From Schauerella aestuarii (GTDB lineage: Bacteria > Pseudomonadota > Gammaproteobacteria > Burkholderiales > Burkholderiaceae_B), in the NCBI RefSeq assembly GCF_009866805.1, contig NZ_SIZW01000040.1, positions 1-64,000 of the forward strand: a stretch of DNA of 64,000 nt, given 5' to 3'. Made by a program: the position numbers and the translations under genes. The notes beneath the pieces were generated by a model. That model did no database searches. It was not told the origin of the DNA and was given only the letters and a program-made list of their open reading frames with translations. This document shows, piece after piece, positions 39,392 to 51,128 of the stretch; positions within the stretch are counted from its first letter, which is position 1; every line of letters starts with the position of its first letter.

Positions 39392-40312
39392 TTGACATCG
39401 ACGTTGTTGATCGAGCAGTTGCTCAACGGCCTGCAGTTCGGGCTGATGTTGTTCCTGATCGCCGCCGGCTTGACGCTGGTGTTCGGGATCATGGACATCA
39501 TGAACCTAGCCCATGGTTCGCTATACATGGCGGGCGCGTATGTTGCGGCCGATGTGATGCAGCGCACGGGTTCGTTCATGGCGGCGGTGCTGGTGGCCGC
39601 CGTGGTGACGGGGCTCGTCGCCGCGGTGCTCGAGATCGTACTCATCAGAAGATTGGCCGTGCGCGATCACCTGGCGCAAGTGCTGGGCACCTACGCCATC
39701 ATTCTGATCGCCGATGACGCCGTCAAGATGATCTGGGGCGCGGCCCCCGTGATGCTCAATATGCCGGCCATGTTGTCCGGCCCGGTGCGACTGACCGAAG
39801 AATTGTTGTACCCCGCCTATCGCATCATGATCATCGCGGTGGGACTCGCCGTGGCGGTAGGGCTGTATGCGTTCGTCACGCGCACCCGCGCCGGCGTACT
39901 GGTGCGCGCGGGTGCTTCCAATCGCCAGATGGCCACGCTGATGGGGGTGCGGGTGCCGCTGCTGTTCCTGGGCGTCTTCACGTTGGGCGCGGTGCTCGCG
40001 GCCGTGGCCGGCGCTTTGCTCGGGCCGATCACCGCAGTGCAGATCGGCATGGGCGAAGACATTCTCATCCTGGTGCTGGTGTGCATCGTGATCGGCGGCA
40101 TCGGGTCGATTCGCGGCGCGTTCGTCGGTGCGCTGCTCGTGGGCTTCGTCGACACGGCAGGGCGTGCCTTTCTGCCGAGTCTGCTGCGTGAAATCGCGTC
40201 GCCTTCGGTGGCGGCCAGCGTGGGGCCGACGCTCGCGGCCATCTCGATTTATGTGCTGATGGCGGTGGTGCTGGTGTTCCGTCCGTCCGGTCTCTTTCCG
40301 GCGCGAGGCTGA
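39392..40312 (+). CDS. ABC importer permease, LivH type
   Basis: A 306-residue inner-membrane permease with about eight hydrophobic helices. LTLVFGIMDIMNLAHGSLYMAGAYV at the N-terminus and the cytoplasmic coupling segment GASNRQMATLMGVRV are typical of LivH. A TTG at 39392, preceded by GGGGAAA, is the most upstream start that keeps the expected N-terminal residues. No ATG occurs before residue 19. Confidence 0.9.
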   Translation: MTSTLLIEQLLNGLQFGLMLFLIAAGLTLVFGIMDIMNLAHGSLYMAGAYVAADVMQRTGSFMAAVLVAAVVTGLVAAVLEIVLIRRLAVRDHLAQVLGTYAIILIADDAVKMIWGAAPVMLNMPAMLSGPVRLTEELLYPAYRIMIIAVGLAVAVGLYAFVTRTRAGVLVRAGASNRQMATLMGVRVPLLFLGVFTLGAVLAAVAGALLGPITAVQIGMGEDILILVLVCIVIGGIGSIRGAFVGALLVGFVDTAGRAFLPSLLREIASPSVAASVGPTLAAISIYVLMAVVLVFRPSGLFPARG

Positions 40313-40313
40313 G

Positions 40314-41252
40314 ATGACGATGCGACCGACATTATTGTTGACCCTGTTTGCATTGGCGCTGCTGATCGCCGTGCCTTGGATCGCGCCGATCTTCGATCTG
40401 GAATTCTATGTGTCGCTGGTGCGGCGTATTTTGATCTACGCCCTGGCGGCCACGAGCCTGAACCTGATCCTTGGCTATGGCGGGATGGTGGCGCTGGGGC
40501 ATGCGGCCTTCTTCGGCGCCGGCGCATACGCCGTGGCGATACTGGGCGCATCCGGCATTACTGCGGCGGCGATCGTCTGGCCGGCCGCCATGCTGCTGGC
40601 CGGCGTGCTGGCGTTGATCGTGGGGGCGATTTCGCTGCGCACGCGCGGCGTGTACTTCATCATGATCACGCTGGCGTTTGCGCAGATGGTCTATTACGTT
40701 TTCATTTCGCTGCGCCAGTATGGCGGCGAAGACGGATTGAACCTGACCGGCTATTCCACATTGCCGGGCCTGGATCTGGCCAACGACACCACGTTCTATT
40801 ACGTCACCCTCGCGATCTTCGTGATCGTGATGGCGCTGTTCAACCGCACGGTGGACGCGCGCTTCGGCACCGCCTTGCAAGGAATTCGCGAAAACGAATC
40901 GCGCATGGAGTCGATGGGCTATCCGGTGTATCGCTTGAAGCTCGTGGCGTTCGCATTGTCGGGCGCAGTGGCCGGACTGGCCGGAGCGCTGCTGGCCAAT
41001 CACAACCTCTTTGTGTCGCCCACCCTGATGCATTGGACCCAATCGGCGAATTTGCTGATCATGGTGCTGGTGGGGGGCATCGGGCTGCGCTATGGCGGCG
41101 TGGCGGGTGCCGTGGTGATGCTCCTGCTCGAAGAGTTCCTGCGCCAATGGACCGAATATTGGCACATGCCGCTGGGCGTGTTGCTCTTGCTGGTGGTGTT
41201 GTTCGCGCCGCGCGGCCTGGTCGGCTTGCTGTCTAAACGGGTGGCCTCATGA
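40314..41252 (+). CDS. ABC importer permease, LivM type
   Basis: A 312-residue permease with about nine to ten hydrophobic helices. NLILGYGGMVALGHAAFFGAGAY and the coupling loop GIRENESRMESMGYPVYRLKL match LivM proteins. It starts one base after the livH-type stop and overlaps the next gene by 4 nt. Confidence 0.92.
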   Translation: MTMRPTLLLTLFALALLIAVPWIAPIFDLEFYVSLVRRILIYALAATSLNLILGYGGMVALGHAAFFGAGAYAVAILGASGITAAAIVWPAAMLLAGVLALIVGAISLRTRGVYFIMITLAFAQMVYYVFISLRQYGGEDGLNLTGYSTLPGLDLANDTTFYYVTLAIFVIVMALFNRTVDARFGTALQGIRENESRMESMGYPVYRLKLVAFALSGAVAGLAGALLANHNLFVSPTLMHWTQSANLLIMVLVGGIGLRYGGVAGAVVMLLLEEFLRQWTEYWHMPLGVLLLLVVLFAPRGLVGLLSKRVAS

Positions 41253-42064
41253 ACGACAACGTGCAATCCACCGCGCCGGTGCTCGAGGCTCAAGGTCTGT
41301 GCCGGCGGTTTGGCGCGCTGGTGGCGACCGATAACGTCAGCCTCAAGCTCTATCCCGGCGAAATTCACGCGCTGATCGGCCCGAACGGCGCCGGCAAGTC
41401 CACCCTGATCCATCTGCTGTCGGGCGTGCTGCGCGCGGATGCGGGCAGCCTGCATGTGGCCGGCACCGACGTGTCGAACATGAATGCGCATGAGCGCGTG
41501 CGCGCAGGGCTGTCGCGTTCGTATCAGATCACGAACATCTTCAAGTCGATGTCGGTACTCGATAACCTCGTGCTGGCGGTGCAGGCCCACGCAGGCTCGA
41601 GCTTCGGCTTCTGGCACGCACGCCGCAATGAGGCGGCGCTCTACGACGCCGCGCGCGCCTTGGCGCGCGAATGCTCGATCGACGACACGCTGCTCGGCCG
41701 CACGGCCAGTACGCTGCCGCACGGCGAGCAGCGCAAGATCGAATTCGCCTTGGCGTTGGCGGCCAATCCCAAGGTGCTGTTGCTGGATGAGCCGATGGCC
41801 GGCATGGGTCCGGATGAAACAGTGCGGCTGACGGGCCTGATCGAATCGATGCGGGGACGCGCCGCGATGCTGCTGGTCGAGCACGATATGCAGGCCGTGT
41901 TCCAGCTTGCCGATCGCATTTCGGTGCTGGTGTACGGCAAGGTGATCGCCACCGGCACGCCGCAGGAGATCCGCAACAGCCCCGAGGTCCGCCAAGCCTA
42001 TCTGGGCGATGACGACGACCCCCCCACCGAATCGGAACGCCGCGAGGCGGAGCAGGCCACATGA
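41249..42064 (+). CDS. ABC importer ATPase, LivG type
   Basis: A 271-residue ATPase with Walker A GPNGAGKST, signature variant LPHGEQRKIEFALAL and Walker B KVLLLDEPMAGMG. LivG-type membership is shown by the LSGVLRADAGSLHVAGTDV and SRSYQITNIFKSMSVLDN segments. ATGA overlaps link it to both neighbours. Confidence 0.93.
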   Translation: MNDNVQSTAPVLEAQGLCRRFGALVATDNVSLKLYPGEIHALIGPNGAGKSTLIHLLSGVLRADAGSLHVAGTDVSNMNAHERVRAGLSRSYQITNIFKSMSVLDNLVLAVQAHAGSSFGFWHARRNEAALYDAARALARECSIDDTLLGRTASTLPHGEQRKIEFALALAANPKVLLLDEPMAGMGPDETVRLTGLIESMRGRAAMLLVEHDMQAVFQLADRISVLVYGKVIATGTPQEIRNSPEVRQAYLGDDDDPPTESERREAEQAT

Positions 42065-42768
42065 TGCTGAACGCGCAGGGAGTAGAGAGCGGCTACGGCC
42101 CAAGCCAGGTGCTGTTTGGCGTCGACATGAAGATTGCCGCGGGTCAGGTGGTCACCCTGTTGGGCCGCAACGGCATGGGCAAGACGACGTTGTTGCGCAC
42201 GCTATTCGGTCAGTTGGGCTTGCGAGCCGGTTCGGTGCAACTGGACGGCGCCGATATTTCGGGTTGGGCCTCGGACCGCATTGCACGTGCAGGCCTGGCG
42301 ATCGTGCCCGAAGGCCGACAGTGCTTTCCTAACCTGACGGTGCGCGAGCATTTGACGGCGTTTGCCGATGTGCGCAACGGCAAGACGGCTCATGCCTGGA
42401 ATGCCGATCGCGTGTGCGAACTGTTTCCGCGTTTGGGTGAACGCGCACGCAACATGGGCAATCAGTTGTCGGGCGGCGAGCAGCAGATGTTGGCGATTGG
42501 CCGGGCGTTGGTCACCAACCCCAAATTGCTGATTCTGGACGAGGCCACCGAGGGGCTGGCGCCGCGCGTGCGAGAAGAGATCTGGCAGTGCCTGGCGCGG
42601 CTGCGCGAGACGGGGCAAACGATTCTGGTGATCGACAAGTATGTGGAGCGGCTCTTGGCGCTGGCCGATCATCACGTTATCCTCGAACGCGGCAAGGTCG
42701 TGTGGGAAGGCAACTCCACGCAATTGGATGGCGACCGGTCGCTGTGGACGCGCTATCTGGGCGTTTAG
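42061..42768 (+). CDS. ABC importer ATPase, LivF type
   Basis: A 235-residue ATPase with Walker A LGRNGMGKTT, signature LSGGEQQMLAIGRAL and Walker B LLILDEATEGLAP. The IVPEGRQCFPNLTVREHL segment is characteristic of LivF. It ends the importer operon, with a terminator hairpin 24 nt later. Confidence 0.93.
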   Translation: MMLNAQGVESGYGPSQVLFGVDMKIAAGQVVTLLGRNGMGKTTLLRTLFGQLGLRAGSVQLDGADISGWASDRIARAGLAIVPEGRQCFPNLTVREHLTAFADVRNGKTAHAWNADRVCELFPRLGERARNMGNQLSGGEQQMLAIGRALVTNPKLLILDEATEGLAPRVREEIWQCLARLRETGQTILVIDKYVERLLALADHHVILERGKVVWEGNSTQLDGDRSLWTRYLGV

Positions 42769-42791
42769 GGCTCCCGGCGATATGAGTGTGC

Positions 42792-42820
42792 AAGGCGGCC
42801 AAGCAGTTGTGGCCGCCTTT
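42792..42820 (+). terminator. Terminator of the importer operon
   Basis: AAGGCGGCC and GGCCGCCTT are perfect 9-bp arms around a 10-nt loop, followed by TGCTTT. It separates the importer from the c-di-GMP gene. Confidence 0.8.
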
Positions 42821-42928
42821 GCTTTGGCGGGGCGCGAATAGCGTACGCAGGTGAGGGCATATCCCCCGATCGTGCCGGGCCAAGTGGCGAATTCAATACA
42901 CGGCAATCGACTGCGATCATCCACCACT

Positions 42929-42946
42929 AAATATTTCGGAATATTT
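42929..42946. promoter_or_regulatory. AT-rich dyad upstream of the c-di-GMP gene
   Basis: AAATATT-TCGG-AATATTT is a perfect 7-bp inverted repeat with a 4-bp centre. It lies about 140 nt before the gene and just upstream of a -10-like TACAAT (42960-42965). It could be a regulator site; no owner can be named. Confidence 0.45.
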
Positions 42947-43086
42947 CTGGACATTGCAATACAATCGCTTTACTCCGGTCGGGAGGATTGAGGCGTGCCT
43001 GTCGTGTGCGTCTCCGTCGTCCGCGCACCGAGAGCGGGGCGCCGTGATTTCGAGCGTGCGTTTCATGTTGACGAGGCAGAGCCGAA

Positions 43087-45663
43087 ATGCAGGAAGATTC
43101 GCCAGAGTGCAGCCGTATTTCCCCAGCAGACTTTTCCACGCATGATCGGTCCGAAGTGCTGGACGCCATCAATCGCACGATGCTGATTCTGGAGTTCGAC
43201 CGGGCAGGCAACGTCGTCGGGGCGAACGACACGTTCCTGAACCGCATGGGCTATCGGCTGGACGAGATCTGTGGGCAGTCCCACGATATGCTGTGCCCGC
43301 CCGCGATGGGCGCGGCCGGCCGCGAAGCCGCCATCTGGGCGAGCATGCAGCGCGGCGAAGCGTTCAGCCACATCGTGCGCCGCGCCAGGCAGGACGGCAG
43401 CGAAGTGTGGCTCGATGCGTTCTATACCCCGATCATGAACGCCCGCGGCGAGCTTGAACGCGTCATCAAGATCGCCAACGACGTGACTGACGACGTGCGG
43501 CGCCGCGAATCGGTGCGGCGTGTGCTCAAAGGCGTGGACGAGGCCGGCAACGCCGTCGTGATCTCCAGCCCGGACGACCGAGTGGTGTATGCCAACGAGG
43601 GTTTCAAGCGCTTGCTGGAAAAGCGCGGCGAGAGTGTGCGCGGCAAGTCGTTGGGTCAGTTGCTCGGCGCCGTGCGCGTGGAGCCCGCGACCACGCGCTA
43701 CCTGTCCAATCGCCTTTCCAGACCGCCGGGGCACCAGGAAGAATTGCTGCTGTACGGCAAGAGCGGGCGGCCCATCTGGGTATCGGCCACGACGAACGCC
43801 ATACTCGATCACCACGGTAACGTCGCCAATATCGTCGACGTGCTCACCGACATCACGCCCACCAAAATCTACGAAGTGCTGCAGCGGCGGATTCTGCAAG
43901 CCGTCTTCGACGATCAGCCGATCGACGATGTGATGGCGCTGCTTTGCGTCGAACTGGCGCAGTTGGCGCCCGAACTGCAACCGGCCGTCGTCCGTCTGGA
44001 CGGCGACCGGCAATGGCAGGCGCTTGCCGCGCCGGGCCTGCCGGCGCCATACCTCGACGCGTTGCGTATGTTCGAGCCCGCTGCCATGGCGGCGACGGCC
44101 GCGAGCGGCGCGTCATGCCAGGCGCTGAGCGCCATCGACCTCGCCCACGACCCGCAATGGGCGTCGCAACGCGAGTGGTTCGAGGCCGCGGGGCTGACCG
44201 GGTGCGCGGCCCGACCGATCGTCACGGCGGCCGGGCGCACGATCGGTCTGCTGGCGTTTTTCTACCGCGATCACGCGCCGCCTGACGCGTTTCATCGTCG
44301 CTTGATGGATGTGGGCCTGCATCTGTGTTCGCTCGCGCTGGAGCGCGAAGATGTGCGTGCCCGCATTCGGCAATTGGCGTATTACGACGACCTGACCGGA
44401 CTGCCCAATCGCAGTCATCTGCATGCTGAAGCCGAGCGGGCCGTGGACGACATGATTCGCCGCAACGGTGCATTGGCGCTGCTGGTGATCGACATCGACC
44501 GTTTCAAACACGTCAACGAGCAATTCGGGCAGAGCGCAGGCGATGCCCTGCTGCGCGAGGTCGCGCGCCGATTGCGTGCGGTGCTGCGCGGCGGCGACAT
44601 CGTCGGCCGCATGTCGGGCGACGAGTTTCTGGTCGTGCTGCCGCAGTGCGACGTGAATGGCATCGAGGTCGTGACGCGTCACTTGACGGCCGAACTCACA
44701 CGGCCGTTCGACGTGGGGCCGGCTGTGCTGCGCCCCACGGCCAGCGTAGGTGTGAGTTTCTTTCCCGACAACGGACAGGATCTGCCCGCGCTGCTGCGGC
44801 ATGCCGATATGGCAATGGTGCAGGCGAAGGCCGATGGACGCGCCTGCGTGCGCTTCTTCAGCCCGGAAATGAATCAGATCTCGCAGGAGCGCCATGCACT
44901 CGAAGGTGCCTTGCGGCAGGCGCTGGAGAACGAAGGGCTGCAATTGCACTACCAACCGCAGATTCGCATGCGCGATGGCGTGCTGTATGGCGTGGAGGCG
45001 CTGGCGCGCTGGCGCCATCCCGAACTGGGCGAGTTGTCGCCGGCGCGATTCGTGCCTCTGGCCGAGGCGTGCGGCCTGATCGGCGCGCTGGGCGAGTGGG
45101 CGATTCGCACCGCGTGCCGGCAGTTGGCCGACTGGCGCGCACGTGGCGTCGCGGTACCGACGGTATCGGTGAATCTGTCGCCCACCAATTTCCATCGCTC
45201 CGATCTGGAAGCCACGATCGAGGCGGCGCTGCGGCGCTATCGGCTGACCCCGTCGGACCTGACGTTGGAGATTACCGAAAGCGTGCTGCTGGACAGCAAT
45301 CCCGACACGATGGATACGATCGCTCGCCTGACGACCTCTGGCGTGCGGCTCTCGATGGACGACTTCGGCACGGGCTATTCGAGCCTGGGCCATCTGCGCC
45401 GCCTCTCGGTGCATGAGCTGAAGCTGGACCGCAGTTTCGTGGTGGGCATCGAGTCGGACGCACCGTCGCGGGCGCTCGCCAGCGCCATTGTGCGTATCGG
45501 CGAAAGCCTGAATCTGAAGGTGGTGGCCGAAGGTGTCGAGACGGAGGCGCAACGGCATTTTCTGGCCGATCTCGGCTGCGATGCCGTGCAGGGATTTCTG
45601 TTTTCGCCGGCGCTCCCCGCCCCGGATCTGGAGCGCTGGCTGGCGCAACGGCCCGGGGCGTAG
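43087..45663 (+). CDS. PAS-PAS-GAF-GGDEF-EAL c-di-GMP signalling protein
   Basis: An 858-residue soluble protein. PAS 1 is at about residues 25-140 (FDRAGNVVGANDTFLNRMGY, DGSEVWLDAFYTPIM), PAS 2 at 150-265, and a GAF-like region at 275-425. The GGDEF domain at 430-590 has its motif changed to SGDEF (510-514) but keeps the RxxD inhibitory site (RGGD) five residues before. The EAL domain at 600-850 has EAL at 637-639 and intact EITES, DDFGTGYSS, LKLDRSF and VVAEGVET motifs. It is probably an active phosphodiesterase; cyclase activity is uncertain. It is transcribed between the importer and the catabolic operon, on the same strand but with its own terminator-bounded unit. The sensed signal is unknown. 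Confidence 0.9.
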   Translation: MQEDSPECSRISPADFSTHDRSEVLDAINRTMLILEFDRAGNVVGANDTFLNRMGYRLDEICGQSHDMLCPPAMGAAGREAAIWASMQRGEAFSHIVRRARQDGSEVWLDAFYTPIMNARGELERVIKIANDVTDDVRRRESVRRVLKGVDEAGNAVVISSPDDRVVYANEGFKRLLEKRGESVRGKSLGQLLGAVRVEPATTRYLSNRLSRPPGHQEELLLYGKSGRPIWVSATTNAILDHHGNVANIVDVLTDITPTKIYEVLQRRILQAVFDDQPIDDVMALLCVELAQLAPELQPAVVRLDGDRQWQALAAPGLPAPYLDALRMFEPAAMAATAASGASCQALSAIDLAHDPQWASQREWFEAAGLTGCAARPIVTAAGRTIGLLAFFYRDHAPPDAFHRRLMDVGLHLCSLALEREDVRARIRQLAYYDDLTGLPNRSHLHAEAERAVDDMIRRNGALALLVIDIDRFKHVNEQFGQSAGDALLREVARRLRAVLRGGDIVGRMSGDEFLVVLPQCDVNGIEVVTRHLTAELTRPFDVGPAVLRPTASVGVSFFPDNGQDLPALLRHADMAMVQAKADGRACVRFFSPEMNQISQERHALEGALRQALENEGLQLHYQPQIRMRDGVLYGVEALARWRHPELGELSPARFVPLAEACGLIGALGEWAIRTACRQLADWRARGVAVPTVSVNLSPTNFHRSDLEATIEAALRRYRLTPSDLTLEITESVLLDSNPDTMDTIARLTTSGVRLSMDDFGTGYSSLGHLRRLSVHELKLDRSFVVGIESDAPSRALASAIVRIGESLNLKVVAEGVETEAQRHFLADLGCDAVQGFLFSPALPAPDLERWLAQRPGA

Positions 45664-45704
45664 ACATCCCTTTTTGACGCGTGGCCGTTAGGCGAAAACC
45701 CGGG

Positions 45705-45748
45705 TTGCGGGAGGGTTGGAACGTGTATATAGTTCAAGCCTAAACTAT
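45705..45748 (+). promoter_or_regulatory. Catabolic operon promoter with MarR operator-like palindrome
   Basis: TTGCGG (45705-45710) and TATAGT (45728-45733) are 17 bp apart and form a candidate promoter. ATAGTTCAAGCCTAAACTAT (45729-45748) overlaps the -10 element and is an imperfect palindrome with ATAGTT/AACTAT ends, 16 of 20 positions symmetric. It matches the 38005-38024 site at 16 of 20 positions. AGGTTTAAAT just downstream (45751-45760) resembles a further half site. Confidence 0.65.
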
Positions 45749-45812
45749 CCAGGTTTAAATAATCGTCGCCCAGAGCGCGTGGGATGTGCGGCGTCATCGA
45801 AGCGAGCTAGCC

Positions 45813-48157
<2,345 letters not shown>

Positions 48158-48161
<4 letters not shown>

Positions 48162-49015
48162 TTTCTTCGTCCACATCGATCGAGAACAATCAGGGTGCGG
48201 TGGCCGCAACCCACACGGGTACGGCCCCGTCAGCCTCCCCACCGCTTGCCGGCCGTCACGCCGTGGTCACTGGCGGCGGCAAGGGCATCGGCATGGCCAT
48301 CGCGCGCCATCTGCTGGCGCATGGCGCAGCCGTCACATTGGTGGGCCGGGATCGTGGCACGCTCGATCGCGCCGTGGCCGACCTTGCACCGCTCGGACAG
48401 GTGCAGGCAGCCGCGTGCGATGTGGTCGATGCCGCCAGCGTGCGTCAGGCGTTCGATGCGGCCGCCGAGGCATTCGGCCCGATCGCCGTGCTGGTCAATA
48501 ACGCCGGCCAGGCGGTGAGCGAACGATTCGACCGCATGGACGCCTCGGTATGGGACACCATGCTGGCCGTCAATCTTACGGGCACGTTTCACTGCACCCA
48601 GGCTGTGTTGCCGGGGATGCTGGCGCAGCAATGGGGGCGTGTGGTGAATGTGGCCAGCACCGCCGGGCTGATCGGCTACGCGTACGTGAGCGCCTATTGC
48701 GCCGCCAAGCACGGCGTGATCGGCATGACGCGCGCGCTGGCGCTTGAAGTGGCGCGCAAGGGCGTGACCGTCAATGCGGTGTGCCCCGGATATACCGAAA
48801 CCGATATCGTGCGCGATGCGGTCACCAATATCATGGGCAAGACGGGCATGACCGAAGAGGCCGCCCGCGCGCAACTCGCCCAACGCAATCCGCAAGGCAA
48901 GCTGGTACAGCCCGACGACGTCGCACAAACCGTGGCGTGGCTGTGCCTGCCGGCCGCCATGGCTGTCAACGGCCAGTCCATTTCGGTGGATGGCGGCGAA
49001 GTGATGACGGGCTAG
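48158..49015 (+). CDS. SDR-family oxidoreductase (3-hydroxyacyl-CoA dehydrogenase-like)
   Basis: A 285-residue short-chain dehydrogenase after a 27-residue low-complexity leader. The NAD(P) loop is [12 protein letters not shown], followed by NNAGQA, the catalytic S in VASTAGL, the YCAAKHG active-site Tyr/Lys pair and CPGYTETDI. In this operon it most likely oxidises a beta-hydroxyacyl-CoA intermediate of ring-product degradation (inference). ATGA overlap with the previous gene. A start further in, near the fold, cannot be excluded. Confidence 0.88.
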
Positions 49016-49062
49016 ATGGCGGGCGGCGCGCCCACCACGCTCAACCAATCGAGGAGACCAGG

Positions 49063-49920
49063 ATGACCCAGACGCAAGAGACGCACACGATGGCGCACCA
49101 CAAGCAACCGCTGGCCGGCTATCCGGCGCGGACGTTTCTGTGGGACGTCTCGGCCGATGGCAAGGTGGCCACGATCACGCTCAATCGGCCCGAGCGCAAG
49201 AATCCGCTTACCTTCGAGTCGTATGCCGAACTGCGCGATCTGTTTCGCAGCCTCGTCTACGCCACCGATATCAAGGTGGTGGTGCTGGCGGGTGCTGGCG
49301 GCAACTTCTGCTCCGGCGGCGACGTGCATGAAATCATCGGTCCGCTCACGCGCATGACGATGCCTGAGCTGCTCGATTTCACGCGCATGACGGGCGATCT
49401 GGTCAAGGCGATGCGCGCTTGCCCGCAGCCCATCGTGGCCGCCGTCGATGGCATCTGCGCGGGCGCAGGGGCCATGCTGGCATTGGGTTCGGATCTGCGC
49501 ATCGGCGCGACCGATGCCCGCACCGCGTTCCTGTTCACAAGGGTAGGATTGGCCGGCGCCGATATGGGCGCGTGCACGCTGCTGCCGCGCATGATCGGTC
49601 AGGGCCGCGCGTCCGAACTGCTGTATACCGGGCGCGCCATGACGGCGGATGAAGGCCTCGCCTGGGGTTTTTTCAATCAGGTGCTGCCGCAAGCCGATGT
49701 GCTGGGTGCTGCGCAAACCTTGGCGGCATCGATTGCCGCCGGCCCCACCTTCGCACACGGCGTCACCAAGAAACTGCTGCATCAGGAATGGGCCATGGGT
49801 GTGGACGAGGCCATCGAAGCCGAAGCCGAAGCGCAGGCGATCTGCATGCAGACGCGCGATTTCCATCGGGCCTATGAGGCGTTCGTCGCCAAGCGCAAGC
49901 CCGTCTTCGAAGGAAACTGA
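49063..49920 (+). CDS. Enoyl-CoA hydratase/isomerase family protein
   Basis: A 285-residue crotonase-fold protein. [21 protein letters not shown], the oxyanion-hole segment [15 protein letters not shown] and [16 protein letters not shown] are typical. It probably hydrates or opens a ring-derived enoyl-CoA in the aminobenzoyl-CoA route. ATG 49063 is preceded by GAGGAGACCAGG. The frame open further upstream is a shadow of the SDR gene. Confidence 0.9.
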   Translation: MTQTQETHTMAHHKQPLAGYPARTFLWDVSADGKVATITLNRPERKNPLTFESYAELRDLFRSLVYATDIKVVVLAGAGGNFCSGGDVHEIIGPLTRMTMPELLDFTRMTGDLVKAMRACPQPIVAAVDGICAGAGAMLALGSDLRIGATDARTAFLFTRVGLAGADMGACTLLPRMIGQGRASELLYTGRAMTADEGLAWGFFNQVLPQADVLGAAQTLAASIAAGPTFAHGVTKKLLHQEWAMGVDEAIEAEAEAQAICMQTRDFHRAYEAFVAKRKPVFEGN

Positions 49921-49922
49921 TC

Positions 49923-51092
49923 ATGGCCGACACCACCTGGCAGGATTGGCCGTTCTTTGACGACCGCCATCGCAGCGTGGCGCGGGAACTCGACACCTGG
50001 GCCGGCCACGCGCTCGCCCACGTCGATCATCGCGATACCGATCAGGCGTGCCGCGATCTGGTGCGCTCGTTGGGCGATGCCGGCTGGCTGCGCTATGCCG
50101 TGGCGGCCGGTCCCGGTGGCGCATGGGGCGGCGCCTTGGGTGCCATCGACTCGCGCATGGTGTGCATCCTGCGCGAAACGCTCGCCCGGCACGATGGTCT
50201 CGCCGACTTCGCATTCGCGATGCAAGGGCTGGGAAGCGGTGCGATTTCCCTGGGCGGATCCGACGCCTTGCGCGAAGTCTATCTGCCGCGCGTGGCGCGT
50301 GGCGAGGCCATCGCCGCGTTCGCGTTGTCCGAACCCGAAGCCGGATCGGATGTGGCGGCGCTCAGTTGCGCGGCCAGGCTGGATGGCGATCACTACGTGC
50401 TCGATGGCGAAAAAACCTGGATTTCCAACGGTGGCATCGCGGACTTCTATTGCGTGTTTGCCCGCACCGGCGAAGCCCCGGGTGCCCGCGGCATCAGCGC
50501 CTTCGTGGTCGATGCCGATACGCCGGGCCTGGATGCGTCGGAGCGTATCGACGTGATCGCGCCTCACCCGCTGGCGACGCTTAAGTTTCGCAACTGCCGC
50601 GTGCCCAAAACGCATCTGTTGGGCGACGCCGGGCAGGGCTTCAAGCTGGCGATGATGACGTTGGACATCTTCCGTGCCTCGGTCGCCGCGGCCGCGTTGG
50701 GTTTCGCCCGCCGCGCGCTGGACGAGTCGGTCGGCCGCGCGCGGTCGCGCCGCATGTTCGGCCAAACCTTGGGCGATCTGCAACTCACGCAAGCCGCGTT
50801 GGGCGACATGGCCACAGCCGTAGACGCCTCGGCGCTGCTCACCTATCGCGCCGCGTGGATGCGCGACGTACAGGGCGTGCGTACCACGCGCGAAGCGGCG
50901 ATGGCCAAGATGACGGCGACTGAATCGGCGCAACAGGTGATCGATCGCGCCGTGCAATTGTTTGGCGGGGCCGGTGTGGTGAGCGGCGCCATCGTGGAAA
51001 GGCTTTATCGGGAAATCCGGTCGCTGCGCATTTACGAAGGCGCGACCGAGGTGCAGAAACTCATCATTGCACGCGAGCTACTCAAGAACTGA
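49923..51092 (+). CDS. Acyl-CoA dehydrogenase
   Basis: A 389-residue flavoprotein with standard family motifs: [35 protein letters not shown] and the C-terminal [25 protein letters not shown], whose glutamate is the usual catalytic base position. It would insert a double bond into a CoA-bound intermediate of the pathway. Starts 2 nt after the hydratase stop. Confidence 0.92.
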   Translation: MADTTWQDWPFFDDRHRSVARELDTWAGHALAHVDHRDTDQACRDLVRSLGDAGWLRYAVAAGPGGAWGGALGAIDSRMVCILRETLARHDGLADFAFAMQGLGSGAISLGGSDALREVYLPRVARGEAIAAFALSEPEAGSDVAALSCAARLDGDHYVLDGEKTWISNGGIADFYCVFARTGEAPGARGISAFVVDADTPGLDASERIDVIAPHPLATLKFRNCRVPKTHLLGDAGQGFKLAMMTLDIFRASVAAAALGFARRALDESVGRARSRRMFGQTLGDLQLTQAALGDMATAVDASALLTYRAAWMRDVQGVRTTREAAMAKMTATESAQQVIDRAVQLFGGAGVVSGAIVERLYREIRSLRIYEGATEVQKLIIARELLKN

Positions 51093-51128
51093 CGCGCATG
51101 AACGCGTCGTCTATACAAGGGGTTTGTC

